DNA of 64,000 nt, from NCBI GenBank assembly GCA_016215115.1, contig JACRLN010000051.1:1-64000 (forward strand), in the 5' to 3' direction. Each line of letters begins with the position of its first letter. Position 1 is the stretch's first letter. Both the position numbers and the translations under genes were made by a program. The notes under the pieces were generated by a model. That model was given only the letters and a program-made list of their open reading frames with translations, made no database searches and had not been told where the DNA came from. Origin of the DNA: Nitrospirota bacterium (lineage in GTDB: Bacteria > Nitrospirota > Thermodesulfovibrionia > UBA6902). Positions 8,082 to 17,772 of this stretch are shown in pieces.

Positions 8082-10055
8082 TTATAACCGCTCCTTCACC
8101 AGATTATCTACAACCGATGGATCGGCGAGGGTAGAGGTGTCACCGAGGTCTTCAACATCTCCTTTTGCGATCTTCCTTAAAATCCTTCTCATTATTTTGC
8201 CGCTTCTTGTCTTGGGAAGTCCGGGAGCGAACTGTAGCTTGTCAGGGGTTGCAATCGGGCCGATGACCGTTCTGACATGGCCTATGAGGATTTTTTTGAG
8301 TTCATCAGTCGGTTTCTGTCCGTCTTTCAGCGTTACATATACATATATCCCTTCGCCTTTTATTTCATGAGGAAATCCAACAACAGCAGCCTCTGCAACC
8401 GCTTCGTGGCTTACAAGCGCTGATTCCACCTCAGCGGTTCCAAGCCTGTGACCGGAGATATTAATGACGTCGTCTATCCTTCCCATGAGCCAGTAATCAC
8501 CGTCTTTATCAACACGGGCTCCGTCACCGGTAAGATACTTCCCTTTAAATCTTGAGAAGTAAACTTCTTTAACCCGCTTCTGCTCGGGGTCTCCGTAGGT
8601 CCCGCGTATCATCCCGGGCCAGGGTTTATCAATGACAAGATAACCTCCTTCATCAACTGCTGCAGGCGAACCGTCTTCTTTTAAAATCTTTGGCACTACA
8701 CCCGGAAAGGGCCTGTTTGCGGAGCCGGGTTTTAAGGTCATTGCACCGGGCAGGGGAGTGATTAGAATTCCCCCTGTCTCTGTCTGCCACCAGGTATCAA
8801 CAATCGGGAGTTTTTCCTTCCCTACATTAATGTGATACCACATCCATGCTTCAGGGTTGATAGGCTCTCCAACCGAGCCGAGAACACGGAGGGATGAAAG
8901 GTCATGCTTGTGTACCCAGCTTTCTCCTTCTTTCATCAAGGCCCTTATTGCAGTAGGTGCGGTATAGAAGATATTGACTTTGTGTTTATCGCAAATGTGC
9001 CAGAATCTTCCTGCATCAGGATATGTGGGAATGCCTTCAAACATGAGGCTTGTCGCCCCGGTTGAAAGCGGCCCATATACAATGTAACTATGTCCTGTTA
9101 CCCAGCCTATGTCCGCAGTGCAGAAGTGAATGTCTTCATCGTGATAATCAAATATCCACCTGAATGTGAGATTTGTGAAAAGGAGATAACCGCCTGTTGT
9201 ATGCAGAACACCTTTTGGTTTTCCTGTGGAACCGGAGGTGTAAAGTATAAACAAAGGGTCTTCTGCATCCATCTGTTCGGGTTCACAATAATTTGTGATG
9301 TCCGGAGCTTTCATTTCATCATGCCACCACATATCCCTGCCGGGCTCCATATCTATGCCGTCTGTCCTCTTTACCACAATCATCTTTTCAACAGTGGGGC
9401 ATTCCTGCAATGCAACATCTGCATTTGCCTTTAATGCAACCTGTCTGCCGCCCCTGACCCCCCTGTCTGCGGTAATTACAAGTGTTGCTTTGCAGTCCTG
9501 TATCCTGTCCCTGAGAGCAGTGGCACTGAATCCGCCGAACACTATGCTGTGTATGGCGCCTATCCTTGCACAGGCAAGCATGGATATTGCCAGCTCCGGT
9601 ATCATCGGGAGATAAATGGTTACCCGGTCTCCTTTTTTTACTCCGTGCTTTTTCAGGACATTGGCAAACCTGTTGACTTCGTAATAAAGCTGCTGATATG
9701 TATACGTCTTGTAACTTCCATCATCTGCCTCCCAAATGATTGCAGCCTTGTTCCTTGTTGCAGTTGTTATATGCCTGTCGAGGCAGTTGAACGATGCATT
9801 GATCTTTCCGCCCTGAAACCATTTGATCTCAGGTTTTTCAAAATTGTATTCAAGCACCTTATCCCACTTTTTATACCACGTAAGATTCTGCTCTGCCATG
9901 TCCTCCCAGAACCCTTCCATATCTTCAACAGAGCGTTTATATATCTTTTCATACTCTTCCATGCTCTTGATATGAGCCTTGCTGCTGAACTCTTTTGATG
10001 GTGGAAATGTCCTTTCTTCAGTCATTAAAACATCAATCTTTTCTGTGTCTGACAT
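8082..10055 (-). CDS. acs: Acetyl-CoA synthetase (AMP-forming)
   Basis: This enzyme activates acetate to acetyl-CoA through acetyl-AMP. At 657 residues it is full length. The P-loop-like [11 protein letters not shown], the adenylate motif [10 protein letters not shown], the hinge region [20 protein letters not shown] and the C-terminal [11 protein letters not shown] with the acetylatable Lys are all present. The start has a strong GGGAGG. The downstream hydrolase is probably in the same operon. The 265-bp upstream gap (10056-10320) is AT-rich with no clear operator. Confidence 0.96.
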   Translation of the reverse strand: MSDTEKIDVLMTEERTFPPSKEFSSKAHIKSMEEYEKIYKRSVEDMEGFWEDMAEQNLTWYKKWDKVLEYNFEKPEIKWFQGGKINASFNCLDRHITTATRNKAAIIWEADDGSYKTYTYQQLYYEVNRFANVLKKHGVKKGDRVTIYLPMIPELAISMLACARIGAIHSIVFGGFSATALRDRIQDCKATLVITADRGVRGGRQVALKANADVALQECPTVEKMIVVKRTDGIDMEPGRDMWWHDEMKAPDITNYCEPEQMDAEDPLFILYTSGSTGKPKGVLHTTGGYLLFTNLTFRWIFDYHDEDIHFCTADIGWVTGHSYIVYGPLSTGATSLMFEGIPTYPDAGRFWHICDKHKVNIFYTAPTAIRALMKEGESWVHKHDLSSLRVLGSVGEPINPEAWMWYHINVGKEKLPIVDTWWQTETGGILITPLPGAMTLKPGSANRPFPGVVPKILKEDGSPAAVDEGGYLVIDKPWPGMIRGTYGDPEQKRVKEVYFSRFKGKYLTGDGARVDKDGDYWLMGRIDDVINISGHRLGTAEVESALVSHEAVAEAAVVGFPHEIKGEGIYVYVTLKDGQKPTDELKKILIGHVRTVIGPIATPDKLQFAPGLPKTRSGKIMRRILRKIAKGDVEDLGDTSTLADPSVVDNLVKERL

Positions 10056-10320
10056 TTGAACCTCCCGTTTATATTAATATCATTTAACCTGAACTGCCTG
10101 GTTTAAAAATTATAACGTATTATAATTATCAGCGCTTTGAAATAAAAGTACAGAATATAAATTGCAAATCATATAATATTCATCGGTTATGTTATACACT
10201 AACTTGAGCGTTCTTTTAATGCCTTATATATATTTACAGTAAATTATCGCAACATGTCAGGTGATTTAAGATAGAGGGGAAGCAACAAAATCTCTCAATT
10301 TAGATGTAACGTATTAATAT

Positions 10321-10644
10321 ATGATACGATTCCTGCTTAAGAAGATTATCTCAAGACAAAAAGAACTGATTTTGCAGGAGGCGTCCCGTATTCAGGACTT
10401 TATGCGCCTTCTGATGAAGCTTCGAAACACAGGGAAGAAGTGGACAAGGGAAGAAAAGAAACAACTCAAATTACACATAATACATTTATCAGTCTATGTC
10501 CCTGTATTAATAATTTTCCTGTTGCCGGGCGGATCGCTGCTGATACCCATTCTTGCAGATATACTTGAGAGGAGAAAAAAAAAGGAAAGGCTAATACAAC
10601 AAGACGCTGATTTAGTATCAAAGAGAAATAAATATGAAAAGTAA
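10321..10644 (+). CDS. LETM1-like small membrane protein
   Basis: A 107-residue basic protein with one hydrophobic segment containing VYVPVLIIFLLPGGSLLIPILADIL. The LLPGGS(L/I)L(I/L)P motif is typical of bacterial proteins with a LETM1-like region. No Shine-Dalgarno is evident at 10321, though a GAGGGG lies 45 bp upstream. It overlaps the next gene by 11 bp. The function is unknown. Confidence 0.7.
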   Translation: MIRFLLKKIISRQKELILQEASRIQDFMRLLMKLRNTGKKWTREEKKQLKLHIIHLSVYVPVLIIFLLPGGSLLIPILADILERRKKKERLIQQDADLVSKRNKYEK

Positions 10645-10957
10645 ATCCAGAAAGCCCCCGGTCCCAATGGACAGAAAAGAGACGATCCGGCAGATGATAA
10701 TATCATGTCTCAGGGATAAAACACTTTCGGCAAAAGAACTGTCAGGCGAGGTGAGGGTTTCCGAAAAAGAAATATACGAACATCTCGATCATATTCACAA
10801 GACAATCAGTAAAAGTAATAGTACACTTGCCATTACGCCGGCAGAGTGCAGAAAGTGCGGTTTTGTGTTTAAGAAGAGAGAAAAGCTTAAAAAGCCGGGC
10901 AAATGCCCCATATGCCGCAGTGAATCTATAGAAGAACCGCTTTTTGGAATATATTAA
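10634..10957 (+). CDS. HTH regulator with C-terminal zinc ribbon
   Basis: A 107-residue protein. An N-terminal winged HTH spans about residues 15-60 (LSAKELSGEVRVSEKEIYEHLDHI). It is followed by a zinc ribbon with paired cysteines CRKCGF and CPICRS. This architecture matches predicted transcriptional regulators of the COG3357 type. It is translationally coupled to the LETM1-like gene. The target is unknown. Confidence 0.8.
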   Translation: MKSKSRKPPVPMDRKETIRQMIISCLRDKTLSAKELSGEVRVSEKEIYEHLDHIHKTISKSNSTLAITPAECRKCGFVFKKREKLKKPGKCPICRSESIEEPLFGIY

Positions 10958-11023
10958 CCATGATTATTTTAATTTATTTCAGATTACGCTTCAGGTTTTT
11001 TGGAAATGTCTGTATTATTCGGA

Positions 11024-13144
11024 TTAATCCGTCTTCTTCACCTGAACAAATCTGTATTTCCCAAGAGTTAAAAGATAATTTGTCAATGCTTCAAATTCCC
11101 ATTTTTGAAATTTAAATTTCGGCATTCTCACATCAGATTGTATGGACTGCGGGTCTTTGAGCCATTGTTCAAACCATTCCTTCGTCAACCGGCTTGCAAC
11201 ATCTGTATGATCGGGGCCGACCTGCCCCCCTCTTCCATTCACGCGATGACACCCGACACAGGCGAATATTTCGTGATATAGTTTTTCTCCATCATCAATA
11301 TCTTCCGGTTGCACTTCTTTTTTTAGCTCAAAAGGGTAAGGATAAGGGATTTCGGAAAGAAAAGCCAAATATTCAATTGCATTATTTATCTCTTTTTCAG
11401 ACAGCTTGAAATCCGGCATCCTCGCTTTGAGGATGGGCTCAGGTCTAATTTTGTAGGGGGTTTTCAGAAAAGCAAACAACCAGTCCGGTCTGCTTTTCTT
11501 CCCCTCTTTAGTCAGATCGACGCTTACATCCCCGCCTTTTTTATTAAGTTTATGGCAGCCCAGGCAATTATATTTTTCAAAAACCTTTTTGCCTCTTATC
11601 TCCGGACTATCAGGCTCAATCAGGGTTTTCATGTATTTCACAGGAACAGCATCTTTTCGCGCACCCAAAAGAAAAGTAACCAGGGCCTTTGCCTGCTGTT
11701 CATTAAATCCATAATTCGGCATTCGGGCTACTATCTTATCTGAAGTGAATTTTTCAGGATGCATAACCTTCATCATCAGCCAATCAGCGAGGGTTTTCTT
11801 AATATCGGTTATATTGCCCCAGAACAGTTCATCAACCCGTTTGCTTCCTATCCCGTCAAGCGGAGGCGCGTCGTATCCGGCAGGCAATTTTTCAATCTCG
11901 TGACAACCAGTGCATCCTTTATCTTTCACCAGTTTTTTCCCTTTGTTTATGTTTTTCAGCAAGAATTTGTTTTGCCCAGTAAATACTTTGGTTATGTCAT
12001 TCCGGGCTTGACCCGGAATCCAGTTGTCTCTCTGGATTCCCGCCTTCGCGGGAATGACATCCCCTTTTTCCCTTCCCTTTTTTTTCAGAGTTACAAGATA
12101 AACGGCAATGTTTTGGATCTCTTCTTCAGACATCACGAAGTCGGGGATCTTTGCCTTGGGATCATATGCCTTAGGATTCTTCAAGAACCTGTAAGGCCAG
12201 TCAGCGTTTACTTTATTCCCTATGCCGGATAAATCAGGCGCAAAGTTATTGCCTTTTTCATCAATCATGTGACAGCCCAAACAACCGAGTTCTTTAACAA
12301 GATTTTTACCTTCAACTGAATCTCCCTTTTCAAATTCCCCCTCACCCCCCTTCGCTAAAGGGGGGGGCACACCCCTCACCCCTCTTATTAGAGGGGAATA
12401 AATTCCCCCTTTGAAAAAGGGGGATGTAGGGGGATTTTCATTACCTACAGTCAGGCTCAAGAGATAATCTGCCATATACCCTATCTCGTTATCGCTCAGC
12501 TTTGGTCCCGGCATCTTCGTGTTTTTCAGGTACTCTTTGGGATCTTTCAGCCATTTTATGAGCCAATCCCTGTTCACCTTGCTGCCTATTGCAGTCAGGG
12601 CTGGACCGATGCGCTCCGGCCTTTCATATCCTTTCAGTTTATGACATCCGATACAGTTGTATTCATTAAAAAGCTTCCATCCCTGTATAAAAACCGGAGC
12701 ACCTTTTAATTCAACAGTCAGAGGCAGTTTATGATTCATGGGATGGCATTTCCCGCATGATGACTGCGCAAAAGAACCTTTTAAAACAGGCTTTGTCCAG
12801 TTCTTCACATCGCCATGTGCATCATCGACTGTCAATGCAGCACCCTGTCCTTCATGACACGTAACACACCCGAATTTTTCAACCTTATGATGTTTCAGGT
12901 AATCGCCAGAATGGGTCTTGAAAGGTTGAGGTTTATTGCTGAAACCAGGCTTATCTATCCCCTGGTGGCAGGTGATGCACCGGTCTGTTTCGCCGAGGTC
13001 CTGAAGACGCAGTTGTTGAATCTTTTCTTTTTGGAACTTTTTCCACGGACGATCATATTCAGCATAAAGCGCCCAGATGATAACTGCTACAAGTGTTAAA
13101 CAAAATACAGCATTTAAAATTAATTTATTGCGTGTTAATTTCAT
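11024..13144 (-). CDS. Octaheme c-type cytochrome of a bc-type complex
   Basis: A 706-residue protein with an N-terminal membrane anchor and eight CxxCH heme sites, at about C56, C93, C130, C164, C288, C411, C527 and C629. Several are cytochrome-c-like modules ending in MPxF/MPG-type Met ligands. It is the last gene after Rieske and split cytochrome b, so it is likely the electron exit of that complex. Residues about 237-276 and 362-383 are translated dispersed repeats. The ATG at 13144 is chosen because an upstream ATG at 13189 would translate a palindrome (VGATRRVAPTF) as N-terminus. Confidence 0.88.
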   Translation of the reverse strand: MKLTRNKLILNAVFCLTLVAVIIWALYAEYDRPWKKFQKEKIQQLRLQDLGETDRCITCHQGIDKPGFSNKPQPFKTHSGDYLKHHKVEKFGCVTCHEGQGAALTVDDAHGDVKNWTKPVLKGSFAQSSCGKCHPMNHKLPLTVELKGAPVFIQGWKLFNEYNCIGCHKLKGYERPERIGPALTAIGSKVNRDWLIKWLKDPKEYLKNTKMPGPKLSDNEIGYMADYLLSLTVGNENPPTSPFFKGGIYSPLIRGVRGVPPPLAKGGEGEFEKGDSVEGKNLVKELGCLGCHMIDEKGNNFAPDLSGIGNKVNADWPYRFLKNPKAYDPKAKIPDFVMSEEEIQNIAVYLVTLKKKGREKGDVIPAKAGIQRDNWIPGQARNDITKVFTGQNKFLLKNINKGKKLVKDKGCTGCHEIEKLPAGYDAPPLDGIGSKRVDELFWGNITDIKKTLADWLMMKVMHPEKFTSDKIVARMPNYGFNEQQAKALVTFLLGARKDAVPVKYMKTLIEPDSPEIRGKKVFEKYNCLGCHKLNKKGGDVSVDLTKEGKKSRPDWLFAFLKTPYKIRPEPILKARMPDFKLSEKEINNAIEYLAFLSEIPYPYPFELKKEVQPEDIDDGEKLYHEIFACVGCHRVNGRGGQVGPDHTDVASRLTKEWFEQWLKDPQSIQSDVRMPKFKFQKWEFEALTNYLLTLGKYRFVQVKKTD
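11996..12058. repeat. CATTCCGGG-family repeat inserted in frame in the octaheme cytochrome
   Basis: The DNA has the GTCATTCC...GGAATGAC ends of the dispersed family. Translated, it gives the foreign segment VIPAKAGIQRDNWIPGQARN between two heme modules without breaking the frame. Confidence 0.85.
12325..12437. repeat. CCCCCTTT/AAAGGGGG-type repeat inserted in frame in the octaheme cytochrome
   Basis: A C-rich/G-rich palindromic element that translates as PPTSPFFKGGIYSPLIRG and then PPPLAKGGEGEF. The same element type is inside mfd at 45064-45110. It lies between heme sites four and five in a linker. Confidence 0.85.
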
Positions 13145-13154
13145 AAAAATAAAT

Positions 13155-13183
13155 GTAGGGGCGACCCGTCGGGTCGCCCCTAC
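13155..13183. repeat. 29-bp GTAGGGGCGACC palindrome
   Basis: A near-perfect palindrome whose arms are GTAGGGGCGACC and GGTCGCCCCTAC. It fills the space between the cytochrome b C-terminal gene and the start of the octaheme cytochrome. Relatives lie at 15342-15370, 31816-31840, 43239-43267, 54132-54220 and 55185-55212. Confidence 0.85.
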
Positions 13184-13185
13184 GT

Positions 13186-13914
13186 TCATATATTAAACCA
13201 GGGAGTTACCAGTACATATTTGATGTTAAATACAAGTCTTAAGAAAATCTTGACAGGGACAAAATACATTAAGAGTATTGAAAGCATAATGATTACATAT
13301 CTGACAAAACCGCATTTTTTATAAAAATCTTTTTTTATCAGTTTTGGCATCATCATGCCCAGCCCGAAATAAATTATTAGACTTATTAAGCCGATCTCAG
13401 GATTCAGGCTCCACAGATTTTCTTCTAACTCTTTGACCTTTTCCCATGATTCCCATGGCAAGTACAACTGCCAATTTGGCCCCCTGAGAAAATATCCTAT
13501 GAAAATCAATATCAGCCACATGAGAAACCCGAAAATGAAATTTATAATCGCCAACTTTCTGAGTGAAAAAGTATATTCTCCGCTCCCATGCGGGTCCCTG
13601 TCTATATATGGAATGACCATCAGGCATAGAATGATGATTGCTGGAATCATGACGCCTGCAATCCATGGATCGAAATAAACTAACAACTCCTGCAATCCAA
13701 CAAAATACCATGGTGCCTTTGACGGATTTTCCGAACGTGTCGGAGAAGCTATCTCCAGTAATGGCGCATTTGCGAGTAGTCCCCAGACAATTAAGATAAT
13801 TGTTAAAGCAATCGCAGTCAGGAATTCCATGAATGCCAGGTCTGGCCAGACAAGATGTTTTTTCTTTTCGGTCACAACGGTCTCGATATCCCTCCGTCTT
13901 TTCTTATTCTCCAA
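13186..13914 (-). CDS. Cytochrome b C-terminal subunit (PetD-like, extended)
   Basis: A 242-residue membrane protein carrying the quinol-site region ENPSKAPWYFVGLQELLVYFDPW, equivalent to subunit IV of b6f complexes, with extra C-terminal helices. It pairs with the N-terminal cytochrome b encoded just upstream, overlapping it by 43 bp. The only fitting start is TTG at 13914, inside the upstream gene, so translational coupling is likely. With Rieske and the octaheme cytochrome it forms a quinol:cytochrome c oxidoreductase. Confidence 0.88.
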   Translation of the reverse strand: MENKKRRRDIETVVTEKKKHLVWPDLAFMEFLTAIALTIILIVWGLLANAPLLEIASPTRSENPSKAPWYFVGLQELLVYFDPWIAGVMIPAIIILCLMVIPYIDRDPHGSGEYTFSLRKLAIINFIFGFLMWLILIFIGYFLRGPNWQLYLPWESWEKVKELEENLWSLNPEIGLISLIIYFGLGMMMPKLIKKDFYKKCGFVRYVIIMLSILLMYFVPVKIFLRLVFNIKYVLVTPWFNI

Positions 13915-14630
13915 AAATGGACTGCCATAAAGATAATTGCCGCTGCAGGCAGCGCCATGATATGCAGCACATAAAATCTTAAAAGGGCATTGGCCCCTAT
14001 CTCTGTCCCTCCAAGGATCATAAAGCGGACATCGTTATACTTATTTAGCAGTGCAAAGGGTCCCTCATGTCCTATTACCGGTGCGGCCCTTATCATATTT
14101 GTGCCCACCGTTATTGCCCAGTAAGCCAATTGGTCCCATGGCAGGAGATAGCCGGTGAAACTCAGTAAAAATGTTGTAACCAGTAAGACTACGCCAATAA
14201 CCCAGTTAAACTCCCTCGGGGGCTTATATGAGCCTGTCAGAAAGACCCTAAGCATATGCAACATAATAGTAACTAACATTAAATGAGCGGCCCATCTGTG
14301 CAGATTTCTCAGAATGATACCGAAAGGCACATCAAATTCCAGATACTTCATGTCGAGATAGACATACTCCGGAACAGGGCGGTAATAAAACATCAGAAGT
14401 ATTCCTGTTATTACTTCAACTAAAAACATAAAAAACGTTATCCCGCCCATACACCAGGTAAATCTTATCTTCATTGCGTGAGAAGGTATTTTTACAGGAT
14501 GAAGATGAAGAAATACATTTGATTTTATCTGGAGGGTCCTGTTTTCTTTTGTATCCGTATAAGTATGACGGAAGACGGATTTATAGATTTGAGAGTCGGT
14601 TATTTTATTCCTGAGATTTTTTCCTTTCAA
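13872..14630 (-). CDS. Cytochrome b N-terminal subunit (PetB-like)
   Basis: A 252-residue protein with four transmembrane helices. The heme-ligand histidines lie in LRNLHRWAAHLMLVTIMLHMLRVF and in RFYVLHIMALPAAAIIFMAVHFWR. TGYLLPWDQLAYWA marks the quinol-oxidation loop region. The start is an unusual TTG at 14630, supported by a perfect GGAGG (14642-14638) seven bases upstream. An ATG between them is in a different, short frame. It encodes the b-heme core of the bc complex. Confidence 0.92.
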   Translation of the reverse strand: MKGKNLRNKITDSQIYKSVFRHTYTDTKENRTLQIKSNVFLHLHPVKIPSHAMKIRFTWCMGGITFFMFLVEVITGILLMFYYRPVPEYVYLDMKYLEFDVPFGIILRNLHRWAAHLMLVTIMLHMLRVFLTGSYKPPREFNWVIGVVLLVTTFLLSFTGYLLPWDQLAYWAITVGTNMIRAAPVIGHEGPFALLNKYNDVRFMILGGTEIGANALLRFYVLHIMALPAAAIIFMAVHFWRIRKDGGISRPL

Positions 14631-14652
14631 AATTCATCCTCCAAATTATAGG

Positions 14653-14730
14653 AAGGTTCAAGGATTCGAGGGTTCAAGTGAAGACAGTTTTAATCACTCG
14701 AACCCTTGGCCCCTTGGCTCCTTGAACCCT
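14653..14730. repeat. GGTTCAAGG/CCTTGAACC inverted repeat
   Basis: The gap between Rieske and cytochrome b holds multiple GGTTCAAG units facing CTTGAACC units, able to form a long imperfect hairpin. It separates co-directional genes of one operon and may modulate relative expression, or it may simply be a repeat insertion. Confidence 0.6.
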
Positions 14731-14736
14731 ATTTAT

Positions 14737-15249
14737 TCACACCTCCACATATGCTTCCGGCTTTTCAAATTCCTTAAACGTATATACCCTGCTTTTATCC
14801 ACGATAATCATTCCGTCTTTGCCGATTGATAATTTGAAACGGTCAAGCGGTCTTGGCGCAGGACCTGCGAAGTTAACTCCGTTACCGCGGAACTGGCTGC
14901 CGTGACATGGACATTTAAAGATACCCTCCTCGGCAAACCAGTTTGGAGTGCAACCTAAATGAGTGCATTTGGCATGTATCGCATATATGCGGTTTCTCTC
15001 CTTCACTACCCAGACAGATTGCTCCTCCTTCCAGTTTTCATATACTCTATGGCTTGTTGATCCATCTGTTTTGAATTCATCAGGAAAGCCGATATTGAAA
15101 GTTGATGGCTTTTCAAAAAGGACCCGGGGATACAGAAAGCGAAGAATGCTTCCAATTGTAATTCCGAATGTGACCAGCAGAGAACCCCAGCCTGCAATCT
15201 GAAGAAGACTGCGACGGGAGATGCCGGTTTTATTAATGTCTGTAGTCAT
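14737..15249 (-). CDS. Rieske iron-sulfur subunit of the bc-type complex
   Basis: A 170-residue protein with a twin-arginine-like SRRSLLQ and a membrane anchor in the first 40 residues. The soluble Rieske domain has CTHLGC (C95, H97, C100) and CPCHGS (C113, C115, H116), giving two Cys and two His ligands for [2Fe-2S] plus a disulfide pair. It sits upstream of cytochrome b in the operon and should move electrons from quinol to the c-type cytochrome. Confidence 0.93.
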   Translation of the reverse strand: MTTDINKTGISRRSLLQIAGWGSLLVTFGITIGSILRFLYPRVLFEKPSTFNIGFPDEFKTDGSTSHRVYENWKEEQSVWVVKERNRIYAIHAKCTHLGCTPNWFAEEGIFKCPCHGSQFRGNGVNFAGPAPRPLDRFKLSIGKDGMIIVDKSRVYTFKEFEKPEAYVEV

Positions 15250-15310
15250 TGCTAATCCGCTTTAATTCTGTCATCCACGGTTGTCGGAAATCTTTCTTTT
15301 CTCTAATGGG

Positions 15311-15370
15311 TAATTCCGGACAAGCCGGAATGACAAAAGGATAAAGGGCGAGTCACCGACTCGCCCCTAC
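15311..15370. repeat. Partial CCGGAATGAC repeat plus GGGCGAGTCACCGACTCGCCC palindrome
   Basis: The 159-bp gap between the molybdoenzyme gene and the Rieske gene holds a partial TTCCGGA...CCGGAATGAC unit followed by a palindrome ending CGCCCCTAC. No gene is present. Confidence 0.7.
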
Positions 15371-15408
15371 CACTCCTAACTCTTAACTCACAACTCTAAA
15401 CTCTATTC

Positions 15409-17772
15409 CTATATCATCACAGTTTTCACAATATTCACCGGCACCATCCTGTCCCACTCTGCAAGTTTCGGGTCTGCCTTTTCACTTGTCACCATATTTG
15501 GAGTAGATTCAGTCTTTGGATAAAGAGACATAACATCTACAACTCCGAGCGCGGTTAACCCGCTTACTTTTGCTACAGCCCTCATACTGCCGTTTCTGGA
15601 AGTCAGGGTAACCCAATCTCCGCTTTTCACGCTTATTGCCCTGGCGTCATTTGGATTAATGCTTACTGTCTGCTCAGGCAGTCTTTCGTAAAGGGTCTGG
15701 GTCAGCGGCACATTCAGCCCGTTATTGTAAAAGTTGTATCCAGTGTTCCAGATTTCATTAGCGCGATGCATTATCATCCAGAATGGATACTCATTTGTAA
15801 CTTTGTCTCTAAGGGGATGGTTGTAAGGATCAAAATCAACCAGAGCCTTTACGGGATCAAGGTGCGCCTTGCCGTCATCGTGTTTAAAGCGCCTTCCCAT
15901 CACCTCTTCTGTCTCGGGCGAATAGAGCCGCGCTATGCTCCTGCGGTTTCTGTAAGGGAATTGAATGCCGTTCGTGCCGGCCTTTATAAGGTCATTCCAC
16001 GTTATCTCCGAAATATCGCTGGTGAAATGGCCTTTTGTCTGGGCGTTGCATTCTTCATAAATCTCCTGCTCGTTTTTCCAGTCAAACCCTTTAAGCCCCA
16101 TGCGCTTTGCAAGTTTTGCAACGATCCACCAGTCCGGTTTCGCATCGCCGGGAGGGTCCATGAAGCCCTGTTGAATATGGATCCTGCGGTCCTCGCTGGC
16201 CTGAATGCAATTCCATTCTCCCCATGTTGCAGCAGGGAAGACCACGTCTGCCGCCGCTGTAGTGTCTGTCGGATAAATCTCATTCACAATGAGGAACATC
16301 TTATCAATCTGCGGTTTATATTTGCTCAGGTTCGGAAGCTGGATGTATATATTGCTGATATATGACCAGAGGGCCTTTACTTCTCCCTTGTCAATCTTGT
16401 CGCATATACTTCTCATTGCGCTGTCTCCGTTTGGAGCCGGTGGATCAGCCCATGTCCCTCTCGGATGTCCGCCTGCCCTGGATGTACATGCCCCGGGTTT
16501 TCCCGCATTGCCAAGGATAATCCCCATTGCGCTGTATGCAACTTCATTTTCATAACCTGTTACCTGATGCATGATTCCCTTTTCAAAGAGTACCATTGTC
16601 TGACCTTTGTATTTTGCAAGCATCTCCGCCGCAGCCTTGATCTTTGCGGCCGAAATCCCGGTGACCTTCTCGGCATTTTCAGGAGCGAATCTGCTGTTCA
16701 AAACGGTGTCTTTAAGTGTGCTGAAACCGGTCGCATACTTCTGAACAAAATCTTTGTCGTACAAATCATTCTTCACGAGCACATGCATCAAAGATGCGCC
16801 GAGTATCGCGTCCGTCCCCGGGTTTATCTGCAGGAACAACCCGCCGCTTTTAACTGCGTCGTCAGCCATTTGCGTCTTCCTCGGATCGACAAAGATCAGT
16901 TTTATGTCGCCCTTGTTCATGCCGCCCTTGGACAGCGCATTGTAATACCAGGATGAACCTGTGTCCTTCAGATTTTTTCCGGCGCAGAAGATACATTTGG
17001 TTTTAGTAAAATCTTCCACAGTGAAGGACCTGGTCCCGCCGCCGACTACATCGGCAAGACCCCAGCTTTCATCACCCCAGAAGAGATATCCGTTGCCTGC
17101 GAGGGTGCTTGATTTAATCCCGGTAAAAAGCCATTTCAGGAATGCATATGTGTTCTGGAGATAACCCCAGTCGCCGTAAACCGCGCCGACTGCATCCGGG
17201 CCGTGTTTATCAATAATCTTCTGAAGATTATATGCGGTGAATTCAATCGCCTCATCCCATGAAACCTCAACAAGAGGCCCGGACTTCCCGCCCTTGCGGA
17301 TCATCGGCTTCTTGAGGCGAATCCTCGTCGGAAGTTTTTCGGAATACAGACTCTGTGCATTGAAGGACCCGCGCACAGAGTAATTTGATCCGCTTGCAAC
17401 GTCTTTGTTATCCGGCACCACCATGATGTTTACGTCCTTGCCGTTCTTTTTTGCCTCAATAGTAAAAACGGGGTTCGGCCAGTCTCCTCTCATCTTTTCG
17501 ACCGGGAAAAATTTTTCTTTTTCCGGCTTGCGGCCGGTTCCTTTAGGCCATACATACACCTTATATCCGCACATAACATGGCAGTAACGACAAGCGGTAT
17601 CATAAGTCTCGGCATTCGCTGGAGGGAGTTCCGCAAATTCTGTTGCCTTTGCCCCGGGAAATTTGTCTGCTGCAAAGGCGGGGATGCCTTTATCGAGCAC
17701 ACACGCCCCTGCGGCGCCTGCCGCCGATATTTTTAGTAAATCCCTTCTTGAAAATTTCTTTTCGTTGCTCAT
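15409..17772 (-). CDS. AioA-like molybdopterin oxidoreductase, catalytic subunit
   Basis: A 787-residue DMSO-reductase-superfamily enzyme closest, by recalled motifs, to arsenite oxidase AioA. A twin-arginine SRRDLLK signal starts it. C61, C64 and C68 with S132 match the three-Cys-one-Ser [3Fe-4S] site. SRAGGHPRG (R432, H436) matches two AioA arsenite-pocket residues. DFDPYNHPL and HRANEIWNTGYN match the C-terminal cofactor region. The position of AioA His195 appears to be Gly226, so the substrate is uncertain. It follows directly after the AioB-like gene. Periplasmic arsenite oxidation is likely but unproven; iodate or another oxyanion is possible. Confidence 0.85.
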   Translation of the reverse strand: MSNEKKFSRRDLLKISAAGAAGACVLDKGIPAFAADKFPGAKATEFAELPPANAETYDTACRYCHVMCGYKVYVWPKGTGRKPEKEKFFPVEKMRGDWPNPVFTIEAKKNGKDVNIMVVPDNKDVASGSNYSVRGSFNAQSLYSEKLPTRIRLKKPMIRKGGKSGPLVEVSWDEAIEFTAYNLQKIIDKHGPDAVGAVYGDWGYLQNTYAFLKWLFTGIKSSTLAGNGYLFWGDESWGLADVVGGGTRSFTVEDFTKTKCIFCAGKNLKDTGSSWYYNALSKGGMNKGDIKLIFVDPRKTQMADDAVKSGGLFLQINPGTDAILGASLMHVLVKNDLYDKDFVQKYATGFSTLKDTVLNSRFAPENAEKVTGISAAKIKAAAEMLAKYKGQTMVLFEKGIMHQVTGYENEVAYSAMGIILGNAGKPGACTSRAGGHPRGTWADPPAPNGDSAMRSICDKIDKGEVKALWSYISNIYIQLPNLSKYKPQIDKMFLIVNEIYPTDTTAAADVVFPAATWGEWNCIQASEDRRIHIQQGFMDPPGDAKPDWWIVAKLAKRMGLKGFDWKNEQEIYEECNAQTKGHFTSDISEITWNDLIKAGTNGIQFPYRNRRSIARLYSPETEEVMGRRFKHDDGKAHLDPVKALVDFDPYNHPLRDKVTNEYPFWMIMHRANEIWNTGYNFYNNGLNVPLTQTLYERLPEQTVSINPNDARAISVKSGDWVTLTSRNGSMRAVAKVSGLTALGVVDVMSLYPKTESTPNMVTSEKADPKLAEWDRMVPVNIVKTVMI

